DNA from: Monosiga brevicollis MX1
Taxonomy: Eukaryota; Opisthokonta; Choanoflagellata; Craspedida; Salpingoecidae
NCBI RefSeq assembly: GCF_000002865.3
Contig: NW_001865074.1
Span: forward strand, 237,722-250,991
Length of the DNA: 13,270 nucleotides
Direction: 5' to 3'
The notes under the pieces were generated by a model. It did no database searches. It worked only from the letters and a program-made list of their open reading frames with translations, and was not told the DNA's origin. A program made the translations under genes and the position numbers. This document shows, piece after piece, positions 7,401 through 13,270 of this stretch (the first letter of the stretch is position 1; each line of letters opens with the position of its first letter).

Positions 7401-9759
7401 TTCTCGAGCTGCTTCGCGGCCTTCTTGAAGGCCGCAAAGCAGGTGATCATGCCTTTGATGTGCTGGGCTCCTGCCTTTTCCCTGTCGGTATTTCAAGCCA
7501 GTACTCGCTAAGTCTGAGTGCAGATGCCAACGTGATGATGCACAATCTGTCCAAGCACATGGCGGCAGCAGGATCAAAGCACGGCCTTGAGGAGGACGAT
7601 GACAGCGATATCGAAGATGAAGTTGATGACGCCGACGCCACGCACTACTCCGATGCCGACGTTGCCTATGGTTATTACATTGTCATTAAATTGCTTATTG
7701 ACGGCTCGCGCTTCCACGGTGAACGTATTCGCCAAAAGCTGACGGCCTGGGAGGACCGCAATCACGCCGGGCTTCGCAAAACGGTTGGGCGCATTGAGGT
7801 TTGTCGGCTCGTTTTTGACCAGCGCTTATATACTGGCAACGAGCGCATCGCTGTTTTTTTTTGCTCGTCTTTCACGCCCGGTGCACGGTATCTTTTCCGA
7901 CTCGTTGTATTCAACCACATAGTTTCTTCGCAATGACGACATCGAAGCCTTGTACTTTCCCTTACCCGCCGCGGTGACCGCCAGCCAAAACCACCCTATG
8001 GTGCAAACTCTCAAGCAGGTGTGTCATCGAGGGTCATGAGCTATGCTGGTTGTCTCAGCTTGAGGACCAATCCCCCCTTCGGCCTATTGACACCTGGATG
8101 TGCTGATTCTAGGAAATGATCAACAGTACCATTCTCTTGAATCCGATGCAAAAGATCGTGGGCTTTTTTAACCAGGCAAACTCTCTCCTGAACGTTGTTG
8201 AGCGTCGTGTACGTGCAGGCACACCATGTTTGATTGCATAGAGATGATCGCACGCGACGCCTCCTCACCTTGGGCGCTTGGATAGGACCGCTACCATGAA
8301 TCGTGGTGGAAACTCTTTTTAAGCGAGCAACGCCTGGTCTCACTCTTGGCACTTTTCCTGACCATTCTCTTGAACGTGTACATTATCTTTGACTTGGGCA
8401 ATGACTTTTTGAAGGAGGCGGGCAAGAAACCGGATGTTCCTCTTTTCGTGCTGGACATTGTCAAGATTCTGCATCTTGTCTGCGCAATCTTGATGCTGGC
8501 TGGCTATGCGCTCAACGGCCTACCAGTTGATGTGGAGCGCTACGCGGAACTCGCGCCCGCCATGCAGCTGCCCATTGGACAGTACGCAGTGCAGTTCATC
8601 AAGCAGCAATTATTCTGGGTCCATAGCTCGGGCGCGCCCTTTTTCGTCCTCTATTGCGCGTTAAGCCTGGTCGGTCTCATTCATGACACGCGATGGTATG
8701 CCTTTCACATTTTCGACCTAGCCCTTCACGTGCCCGTCATGTTCCTCGTGGTGCGCGCCGTCAAGAGCAACCTCCCACGCCTACTGGGCACCTTTGCATT
8801 CACCTTCCTGCTGATTTATGCCTTTGCCCTCATTGGGTTGGCCGCTTTTATGGGTGAATATGGTTTTGCGGACACCTCAGCCATCTGCACTCCCCAACAC
8901 ACCTTCTTGGACTGCCTACGTGACCACGTGTACTACGGGTTTTACAGTTCTCCGGTCTTTGATGGAGAGCTCGGCCTTGGTGCATTTTTCTATGCGTTGA
9001 TTTACTTTATTCTCGTTGTTCTCATCATGTCCAGCATTGTGTCGGGTCTGATCATTGATTCGTTTGCTCAGTTCCGCGAAGAGAGCGAGAACATTGCCTG
9101 TAAGTCTCGTCATTTTGACTGCGCATGTGTGGATGCATCTTTGAAGTGCCCTCTCACACCCAATCCTATTGCGCCTTCTCCCAAACAGCGGCCAATGCCA
9201 ATGTGTGTTTCGTGTGTAGCCTCACACGTGACGACCTGGAAGATGTTTCTCCGTCGGGTTTTGATGGCCACATTGCTTTTGACCACAACGTCAGTCATTG
9301 TCCTATGCCCATTGTCTGCAACAAGCATCAAGCCGAAAGCAAATGGGATGCACAAAACTTTGACTCATTCTTGTTTCATAGGTGTGGAACTACTGCTGGT
9401 TCATTCTGTACGCTGAGCATCGTGAGCGCGAGGGCAAAGAGCTTACCAGTTCGGAGCTTCACGTCTTACAGCACTGGCAGCGCCGTCGCTTCGCCAACAT
9501 TGTTCCCGTACAGCGTGCCATGTGTCTGGCCGAGAATAAAAGGTGAGCCACAAAATTACTGCAAATGGCAAAATGCCGAATCTGCTCCATTCTGCGCTTC
9601 AACATGAAACCACTGTTTCATTTCTTTGTTTGCCTTGCTTTTTTTTTTTTCTTTTCTAGCCTGGAAGATCAGCGTGCAGACCTCGTCCAGTCCCGTCTGG
9701 ATGCCATCGAAAAGGAGTTGGCCGCTATTTTGACGGAAAACCGTAAGCGAGCCCAGTAG
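20..9759 (+). CDS. Inositol 1,4,5-trisphosphate receptor-like calcium release channel, 5'-partial, 24 exons
   Basis: In animals this family forms tetrameric ER channels that release Ca2+. I joined the exons by GT-AG sites and by frame: 20?-234, 322-430, 510-617, 785-1353, 1453-1521, 1599-1790, 1907-2105, 2258-2319, 2416-2638, 2794-3735, 3929-4033, 4129-4381, 4525-5372, 5467-6161, 6284-6386, 6486-6653, 6736-6861, 7142-7798, 7923-8018, 8113-8208, 8286-9099, 9189-9289, 9382-9542, 9660-9759 (stop TAG). The total is 7,011 nt, about 2,336 residues, and no frameshift is needed. Collinear family motifs include KEDKEAFAIVPVS-like QDQDAFAFMDVS (exon 1), VGRIEFLRNDD (exons 18-19), GLIIDSF in S6, and CFVC...GHIAFDH. 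There are no SPRY domains between the two RIH domains, which argues for IP3R and against ryanodine receptor. The first exon boundary and the donor after 4033 are uncertain. IP3-contact, filter and gate residues are not conserved, so ligand and ion selectivity are open. The promoter and N-terminal suppressor/MIR region lie upstream of the window. Confidence 0.9.
323..1353 (+). other. First RIH region / alpha-domain of the ligand-binding core (within IP3R-like gene)
   Basis: Exons 2-4 align without ambiguity to the helical alpha-domain of the IP3-binding core. The match runs from the helix after the MIR fold, through the loop ending MPFT (family: APFT), to the helix RLLRQMCHDN (family: RVLRHSQQDY) and the following armadillo-like repeats. 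In animal IP3R1 this domain supplies R504, K508, R511, Y567, R568 and K569 to bind the IP3 phosphates. Counting from the MPFT and RLLR anchors without gaps, the equivalent residues here are T (567-569), N (579-581), L (588-590), N (929-931), V (932-934) and H (935-937). The fold is predicted to be kept and the ligand contacts lost. An acidic loop (EDDDADD) sits at 519-539. The domain call comes from recognised family pattern, not a profile search. Confidence 0.8.
1453..2638 (+). other. Helical solenoid linking first and second RIH regions (within IP3R-like gene)
   Basis: Exons 5-9 continue the armadillo-like helical solenoid. The segment from EPEHVPF to YIADGD (1639-1761) corresponds to the animal segment preceding the conserved HMHVDRD stretch. 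MWNDLG (1908-1925) corresponds to the family's RLWSEIP. LGYYVDSGRR (2417-2446) corresponds to the short helix with the family motif YFGFYNF. Introns here are short (about 75-150 bp) and of mixed phase, and reading frame continuity across each junction supports the splice choices. No catalytic function is expected; in animal receptors this region transmits ligand binding to the pore. Confidence 0.75.
3736..3928 (+). other. Intron with 63-nt poly-T tract
   Basis: The intron runs from donor GTCAGT (3736) to acceptor ATGCAG (ends 3928), phase 0 on both sides. It contains an uninterrupted run of 63 T at 3856-3918, ten bases before the acceptor AG. The tract is in the position of a polypyrimidine tract but far longer than needed. 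An open reading frame passes through it and would encode poly-Phe, which is not credible as protein. The exact T count depends on sequencing and assembly. Confidence 0.85.
3856..3918 (+). repeat. Poly-T homopolymer, 63 nt
   Basis: A pure T run directly visible in the sequence, inside an intron of the IP3R-like gene. It is the longest homopolymer in the window. Confidence 0.95.
4408..4437 (+). repeat. Poly-T homopolymer, 30 nt, in intron 4382-4524
   Basis: A pure T run in the middle of the intron. It is followed by an unused CAG at 4448-4450, and the acceptor that fits the frame is at 4523-4524. A shorter T run at 7110-7125 precedes the acceptor at 7140-7141, and T11 with C11 runs lie at 6933-6943 and 6948-6958 in the same intron. 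Confidence 0.9.
4525..6161 (+). other. Modulatory/coupling region with Gly-His-Ser low-complexity loop (within IP3R-like gene)
   Basis: Exons 13 and 14 encode about 514 residues equivalent to the long regulatory region of animal IP3Rs. The start of exon 13 at 4525 is fixed by phase: the last base of exon 12 plus AT makes Asp, and the frame then runs open to 5372. A disordered segment at about 5065-5190 is rich in Gly, His, Ser and Lys, with a triple HGS-type repeat. Animal receptors also carry an unstructured, phosphorylated loop near here, but I see no conserved site. Exon 14 has a His-rich stretch (5764-5784) and then the helix LNRLNLPEMLLFLV (5839-5880), which matches the family segment seen as LDKEGASNLVIDLI. 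It ends in a basic-acidic linker. Confidence 0.7.
5072..5103 (+). repeat. Short in-frame Gly-His-Ser tandem repeat in coding exon
   Basis: Three near-copies of a 9-bp unit (CAYGGYWSC-like) encode HGSHGSHGS and then RG. The repeat lies in the predicted disordered loop of the IP3R-like protein and is likely replication-slippage prone. Confidence 0.75.
6284..6861 (+). other. RIH-associated domain (within IP3R-like gene)
   Basis: Exons 15-17 hold the RIH-associated domain that precedes the channel in both IP3R and ryanodine receptors. TVLELLKLIEAMLAGGYMDM (6294-6353) followed by FRHQEGQK matches the family pattern [31 protein letters not shown] (6754-6783) matches the family's YCQGPCHENQ, which is diagnostic for this domain. 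The intron between exons 16 and 17 (6654-6735) is placed by the acceptor GTAG at 6732-6735 and by phase 0 on both sides. Confidence 0.8.
6862..7141 (+). other. Longest intron of the IP3R-like gene, pyrimidine-rich
   Basis: This is a 280-bp intron with donor GTAGGG and acceptor CTGCAG. It is dominated by T and C homopolymers on the sense strand, including T11, C11, several TTTTATTTTTATTT-type runs and a final T16 before the acceptor. No gene or RNA structure was recognised in it. Its G-poor composition makes apparent Lys/Arg/Gly-rich reading frames on the opposite strand, which are artefacts. Confidence 0.85.
7142..8208 (+). other. Pre-channel linker with acidic patch (within IP3R-like gene)
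   Basis: Exons 18-20 lead into the membrane domain. GYYIVIKLLI (7669-7698) and VGRIEFLR (7784-7934, across an intron) followed by LYFPLPA match the family segment VGHNIYILAHQLA...IEIVRLDR...IVFPVPS just before S1. Between the RIH-associated domain and this motif is a loop at about 7585-7665 with about 17 Asp/Glu residues in 27. Whether this acidic loop binds Ca2+ or partners cannot be told from sequence. GFFNQANSLLN (8161-8193) corresponds to the family segment FFLRSEDLFNEM. Confidence 0.75.
8286..9099 (+). other. Six-helix ion channel domain with divergent pore (within IP3R-like gene)
   Basis: A single exon carries the channel. Predicted membrane helices are S1 about 8331-8396, S2 8451-8528, S3 8634-8687, S4 8697-8759, S5 8784-8855 and S6 8985-9059. 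SNLPRLLGTF (S4-S5 linker, 8766-8795), LIYAFALIG (S5) and GLIIDSFAQFREE (S6 and its cytosolic extension) follow the family order. The pore loop keeps a His/Tyr-Gly start (YYG, 8931-8939), but the selectivity filter GGGVGD is replaced by SSPVFD (8946-8963). The stretch from filter Asp to the S6 GLIID is 27 residues, against 35 in animal IP3R1. At the gate, the Phe just before GVIID in animals is Ser here (9042-9044). The gene is intact, so the changes look like real divergence. Confidence 0.85.
9189..9289 (+). other. CxxC...HxxxxH zinc-finger-like element of IP3R/RyR channels
   Basis: This exon encodes the compact element found after S6 in all IP3 and ryanodine receptors. Cysteines at 9206-9208 and 9215-9217 (CFVC) and histidines at 9269-9271 and 9284-9286 (GHIAFDH) keep the full metal-binding set. 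In animal channels this element sits at the cytosolic end of the pore and couples the upstream domains to S6. It is phase-fixed on both sides by introns 9100-9188 and 9290-9381. Retention of all four ligands argues that the protein still folds as a gated channel despite its odd pore loop. Confidence 0.9.
9382..9759 (+). other. C-terminal linker and helix of IP3R-like channel
   Basis: The last two exons (9382-9542 and 9660-9759) start with VWNYCWFILY, matching the family's MWHYLCFIVL. The last exon gives an amphipathic, charged helix (ADLVQSRLDAIEKELAAIL, 9676-9732) and ends RKRAQ-stop at 9757-9759. Animal IP3Rs end in a left-handed coiled coil of the tetramer with a longer tail; ryanodine receptors lack it. 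The presence of a coiled-coil-like end therefore supports an IP3R affiliation. The tail is shorter than in vertebrate IP3R1. Confidence 0.8.
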
Positions 9760-10119
9760 AGCGTTGGCAGGCGGTGTGCCCACGCAAATGTTTGCTCTAC
9801 TTTCATCCAGCCTGTTTTTTGAGCTGCTGCGTTGACTGGTCATGGAGTCAGATGATCATGCATCTTTCTGATTGTCGATTTTTCCAAACCCGTATCACAA
9901 TGTCAATCAGACAAAAGAAGAAGACAGAAAACGAGAACCATCACATCTTACCAACAACACAGTCACAATAAGTCGCCACCATCATCATTTAAAAGCAAAT
10001 ACAATATTGAAAAGAAAGCAAATCCTGAAAAAAAAAAACATGAGCAAGAGCTTAAAACGACTCATCGGCTTTATGAAAGGGCACAAGTCAGCCAAAAAAA
10101 AAAAAAAAAAAAAAAAACA
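9760..10119. other. Intergenic gap between two convergent genes
   Basis: These 360 bp lie between the stop of the + strand channel gene (9757-9759) and the stop of the - strand kinase gene (10120-10122). They must hold both 3' untranslated regions. The + strand is A-rich, with A11 at 10028-10038 and A24 at 10094-10117. No canonical AATAAA was found for either gene; AATAAG at 9967-9972 is the nearest variant for the + gene. No convincing coding region, tRNA or structured RNA was seen. Confidence 0.75.
10094..10117 (-). repeat. A24 on + strand (U24 in the kinase mRNA sense), 2 nt past the kinase stop
   Basis: A pure A run directly visible. Because the kinase gene reads on the - strand, its transcript would carry a 24-nt U run starting two bases after the stop codon. 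Confidence 0.9.
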
Positions 10120-10940
10120 CTACAGGTGCGATTCATCCACAGCATCTGTATCAAGCTGCATTTCCGGGGCATGCTGAAAAGCCGGCATGAGATATGCGTT
10201 TGCGCCAGTAGACAAAGTCGCAGATTGGTTGTGTTGCGGGCCTGATGTTGAGAAGGAACCGAGCCGGGTACTCCCGGCCACAGCCTCAGCCCCCGTGCCA
10301 CTCAACCGCCGGGGCTGCACATAGGCATTGGCTGGCCCGCGCTGGTTGTATTGCTGACCACTCCAGGGTGGTGGAGACTGGGAGCTCGGACTTAAAGGTG
10401 AGGGCCCAGGGCTGGTGGGAGGTGAACCACTGCGGGGGGCCGCCTGCGGATACGGGCTGGGTCTGCTCGCCAATTGCTGCATCATCAACGGCGAAGGCTG
10501 TGCCATTCCCGAAACGGGTGCGCCTCGGAGATTCAGCGGTTGAGGCCGCATATAGGCGTTGGCACCACTCGGTGACTGACCGCGCGGTTGAAGGTATGGT
10601 GAGGTTTCCGACTGCGACGCGGCGTGGGTGCTCTGCTGAGGCGGCCGTAAAGATTGCATAGTCAGCTCCGTGACGGGATTAGCCCTGTAATAGTCCGAGG
10701 GCAAAGGCCGAGAGTCGTGGGTTTCTGACAGCAGCTTGTGACGTTCGTGTCCTTCGTTCGAGTGTCCCAGGACAGGGCCACCAGAATTGCTGCGCAAGGA
10801 TGAGGCGATTGAGCTGACTGAAGCATGCCGTCCCGGTCCCAGTCCTGAGCTTTGGCTGATTGTGCCAGTCATGCGACGAGATGACATGGAGGAGGCACCC
10901 GTGTTTGTACGAGCGCGCCCCGCATTCGTCGGCGACGCCA
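10120..10940 (-). other. Disordered C-terminal tail with four YxxP motifs and Pro-rich SH3-type stretches
   Basis: The tail after the kinase is rich in Ser, Pro, Gln, Gly and Ala and has no recognisable fold. It contains four tyrosines in a hydrophobic-x-Pro context: YLQP (10596-10585), YMRP (10554-10543), YVQP (10323-10312) and YLMP (10194-10183). Three of them share the longer core ANAY[MVL]xP, indicating internal duplication. Pro-rich segments with PxxP spacing lie at about 10422-10366. In animal kinases, such tails are autophosphorylated and recruit SH2 proteins; Tyr-hydrophobic-x-Pro fits PLC-gamma-type SH2 preference and YxxP fits Crk-type preference. That role is inference here. Confidence 0.8.
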
Positions 10941-13270
10941 TGAAGGTGAATGGCGATAGCCGGACCACAAGATCAGCAAAGTCTGGCCGGGCGGCTGCAT
11001 CAAAAAGGGTACAGTCAACCATAATCTGAGACACCCAGGCTGGCGCTTTTACTGGAGGAGCATGCAAGGGCCTCCCTCCATATCCTCCACTCTTGACACA
11101 ATCAGTGATTCGGAGCATCAAGCTCTCATCATTTAGATGAGCCAATGGCAGCTCGGCTTGAGTCAGAACCTCGCCAACCAAAACGCCAAAGCTGAACACA
11201 TCTGTGGCCACGGTAAACTTTTGCGTTTTGAGCACTTCAGGTGCCATCCAGCGGACTGGCATAGGGCGGCGTGTTTTGAATTCTATGATCCAACGCACAC
11301 AACAAGAAGATCACTCATGAGCAGAAGAGCAGCCGAGGATGCCCGTAGTACCCTGGCGTCGGCAGTGTGAGCAACAAGGCGGCGAGACATACTGTAGTAG
11401 GCTTGTTCATCATCCTTGCCGACGCGTGTCGAGCGCGAAAGACCATAATCAGCCACCTGCAGCAACAACACATGTGTGAGAAAGAACGCGAACATGCGAT
11501 CTGCCAGCCGTGGCAAATAAGCCCCTCTGGCCTGACTTGACGAACCTTGACAACTTGCATCTGAGCATCACAAAGGACATTGCGTGCCGCCAGGTCTCGA
11601 TGCACCATGCCAAGGCGTTGTAGTTCTAGCATACCACAGGCAATGCTATGCAGAATATGCCGCGTTCGCTCCTCGGATGGAGGTTTGCTCTGGCCTTGCA
11701 GCCACGAATCCAGGGCACCGCCGTCCAGATATTCCAGCACCAACGCCCGATGCTGCTTCTCTTGCACGACAAAGAGCATGCGCACCAAATTGGCGTGACG
11801 GATCTTCATCATAATGGCTAGTTCTTGCTCAAATTCGTGCAGGCACTCGTCATTGAGCAAGCGCTTCACAGCGACCAGCATGACCTCGCGCTTGCTCGTG
11901 GCTGCGGCGGTTTCCTTGCTGGAGTAATTGGGACTGCTGTGTGCGTGTGCAGGCATGGAGGCCAGCCAGACCTCGCCAAATTGGCCGCTTCCTAAAACCC
12001 GCACAAATTGCAGGGCACTCAGAGGCACGTTCCAAGAGCTATTGGGCTGGCAGATGTCGCGTAGCTCGCGCGCAAGAGCACTCAGGGCTTCAGACTGCAG
12101 CTGAGGCCGTGTCAACCCATCCCCAGTGGTCGCTTCAGGTAGGATGTAACGATCCACTCGAGTCATGAAGGCCTCGACACAAGCAATCACCCTGTCAAGC
12201 GTGGCGTTCCCATTCAAGGCGACAAGCCCGCCACGAGCTTCGCGCAAAAATGAAAGATAATTCTCAAGTAGACCCAGTGATGCTCCCACATTAGCCAGGG
12301 CCAGTCCGACGAGACCGATGCGACCCTCGAGGACCACGCAATGCTCCAGACGGATGTCACGTGGTGCGCACTGGCGTGCCGCCAGGTATTCAAGCACTAT
12401 AAGCACATCCAACGCCAGCTCTTTAACGACCTGTGCAGCAGGCAAAGGCGGGTCTGCTGAGGCGTACGGGGCACAGGGTGGGACCACTAAGCAGGGACGC
12501 CGCGCCCCTTCTAATGTGCACTCGGTCACACTGAGGACCTGGACTAAGCCATCATGTGGAAGTTGCAGTAGAAGATGAAACTGCGTCGTCCAATGAGCAT
12601 CAGAATTCGCTTTTCGTGGAATGAAGCAGGTGACGGGGCTACCGGCCAAACGCGCATCATCAATCGTGGCAGTACCAGCAATGAGGTCAGTCGTACTCCA
12701 GGTCGGGCGAATGGTGGCCACGGCAAGCTGAGGCAAATAACCGCTCTCGGGGGTTTCGGCGTTGAGCAGCATGAAGTACAGATTGTCAAAGGAGGGACGA
12801 CGGGCAGGCACGCGATCCACCAAATGCGAGTAGACATCAGCAAACGTCGAATACTTGACAGGCAGAGCAGGCATGTTGTGCGTGCGAATGCGCTGGGCGA
12901 TGCGTGGCCGACTTTCACCTTTGAACATGGTTTCAGCCAGTAATACCTCCCAGAGCAAAACCCCAAAGGCAAAAACGTCGCTGCTACTGGAAAAATGGTT
13001 GTCATCCAGAGCCTCGGGACTCAAGAAGCGCAGCTTTTCGGCTTGTGTGGCTCCGAGAAGCCCCAGAGAAGACCCCACACCGTCTGCCCAAGTGTCCATT
13101 TTGTCGGCGCCATCCCTGTTGAGTTTATTCGTCTGGATGTAAGATTGAGTCTCGTAGACGTCGCGAGCCTGCTCGAGACCACCCAGCCACACATCAAAGC
13201 CAGATCGCCTAACAAACAGGTTCTCAAGGCACAATTGACGGTGAACAATGCCCAGCGAGCTAAGGAAGGG
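10120..13270 (-). CDS. Tandem-kinase tyrosine kinase (two pseudokinase domains plus one tyrosine kinase domain), 5'-partial
   Basis: Three exons read right to left: 13270-11546, 11456-11393 and 11282-10120. They are joined by introns of 89 and 110 bp with GT-AG ends, giving 2,952 nt and 983 residues plus a TAG stop. Layout: the C-lobe of a first kinase-like domain (residues 1 to about 170), a second degenerate kinase-like domain (about 195-407), a complete tyrosine kinase domain (about 420-700), and a Ser/Pro/Gln-rich tail of about 280 residues. Only the third domain has a full catalytic set. It would transfer phosphate from ATP to tyrosine in proteins. No membrane helix is seen in the visible part; the N-terminus, and so receptor or cytosolic status, is outside the window. 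Animal JAKs have one pseudokinase before the kinase; this protein has two. Orthology to a named family is not claimed. Confidence 0.9.
10940..12014 (-). other. Tyrosine kinase domain 3 (predicted active, DYG variant)
   Basis: Motifs in order are: glycine loop LGSGQFGEVW (11995-11966), VAVK with the ATP-binding Lys (11866-11864), helix C Glu in FEQELAIM (about 11833-11810), catalytic loop HRDLAARN (11602-11579), DYG in place of DFG (11450-11442), an activation-loop YY pair (11399-11394), PVRWMAPE (about 11245-11222) and DVFSFGV, then ARPDF. HRDLAARN and PVRWMAPE mark it as a tyrosine, not serine/threonine, kinase. A Ser/Ala/Thr-rich insert of about 20 residues lies between the glycine loop and VAVK. 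All residues needed for phosphotransfer are present; only the Phe of DFG is changed, to Tyr. Confidence 0.92.
12050..12690 (-). other. Kinase-like domain 2 (strongly degenerate pseudokinase)
   Basis: A second, more eroded kinase fold. PVTCFIPRK (about 12637-12611) stands where VAVK is expected, so the ATP-anchoring Lys is not in place. HDGLVQVLSV (about 12553-12524) matches the HPNLVxLLGV segment. The catalytic loop is PRDIRLEH (12364-12341), keeping Asp but losing His and Asn. The DFG position reads VGL (12310-12302). No APE motif is recognisable and the C-lobe appears shortened before the active kinase begins. The domain call rests on order and spacing of these segments and is less certain than its neighbours. 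Confidence 0.7.
12760..13270 (-). other. Kinase-like domain 1 (pseudokinase C-lobe, truncated by window edge)
   Basis: The visible part starts just before the catalytic loop. That loop reads HRQLCLEN (13243-13220) where active kinases have HRDLxxxN, so the catalytic Asp is replaced by Gln while the Asn is kept. The DFG position reads LGG (13186-13178), losing the Mg2+-binding Asp. The later C-lobe is well preserved: FLSPEA for the APE motif (about 13027-13010), SSDVFAFGVLLWEVL for helix F (about 12994-12950), and RRPSF near the end. A long insert lies between LGG and SPE. It is predicted to be catalytically dead, with a scaffold or regulatory role inferred from other pseudokinases. Confidence 0.85.

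Noticed and set aside
8041-8352. 103-residue reading frame on the - strand
   Set aside because: It overlaps channel exons and introns in antisense, with Arg/Pro-rich low-information translation and no family resemblance.
20-9759. Ryanodine receptor instead of IP3 receptor
   Set aside because: No SPRY or RyR repeats lie between the two RIH regions, the spacing fits a roughly 2,700-residue IP3R, and a coiled-coil-like C-terminus follows the zinc-finger element. Some S6 residues (GLIID) do resemble RyR.
9872-10177. Small Lys-rich gene in the intergenic gap
   Set aside because: The translation is mostly poly-Lys from A runs and runs into the kinase coding region on the other strand.
10245-10661. 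138-residue reading frame on the + strand
   Set aside because: It is a shadow of the Pro/Ser-rich kinase tail, whose GC-rich composition keeps the opposite strand open.
1-13270. CRISPR arrays, tRNAs, rRNAs, transposons
   Set aside because: No spaced direct repeats, tRNA-like cloverleaf with conserved boxes, terminal inverted repeats or transposase motifs were recognised on either strand by eye.

Overview
The window reads as nuclear DNA of a unicellular relative of animals, most likely a choanoflagellate of the Monosiga brevicollis type. Three things point there: an intron-rich gene (23 short GT-AG introns can be placed) for an animal-style intracellular calcium release channel, a neighbouring tyrosine kinase with the animal-type HRDLAARN catalytic loop, and compact gene spacing. 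The species call is inference; the families are recognised from motifs.

Layout. From the left edge to 9759 on the + strand lies the 3' part of one gene, an inositol 1,4,5-trisphosphate receptor (IP3R/ITPR) homologue. The joined exons give about 2,336 residues, matching the region from the end of the MIR domain to the C-terminus of animal IP3Rs. In order it holds part of the ligand-binding core with the first RIH domain, a helical solenoid, a second RIH domain, a RIH-associated domain, a linker with an acidic patch, a six-helix channel domain, a CxxC...HxxxxH zinc-finger-like element and a short C-terminal helix. The 5' end lies outside the window.

From 9760 to 10119 is a short gap between convergent genes, with A-rich homopolymers and no convincing gene. 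From 10120 to the right edge, on the - strand, lies the 3' part of a multi-kinase-domain protein (983 residues visible, three exons). It has two successive degenerate kinase domains, one apparently active tyrosine kinase domain, and a long Ser/Pro-rich tail with four Tyr-x-x-Pro motifs.

The main points of interest are these. The IP3R homologue has lost all six ligand-contact residues that can be examined in this window. It also lacks the GGGVGD selectivity filter and the gate phenylalanine, while the overall fold and the zinc-finger motif remain. The kinase has a pseudokinase-pseudokinase-kinase layout, a DYG instead of DFG motif, and repeated candidate SH2-docking sites. A 63-nt poly-T run sits in one IP3R intron. 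Both genes belong to signalling pathways that meet in animals (tyrosine kinase, PLC-gamma, IP3, calcium release), but nothing here shows that they act together.
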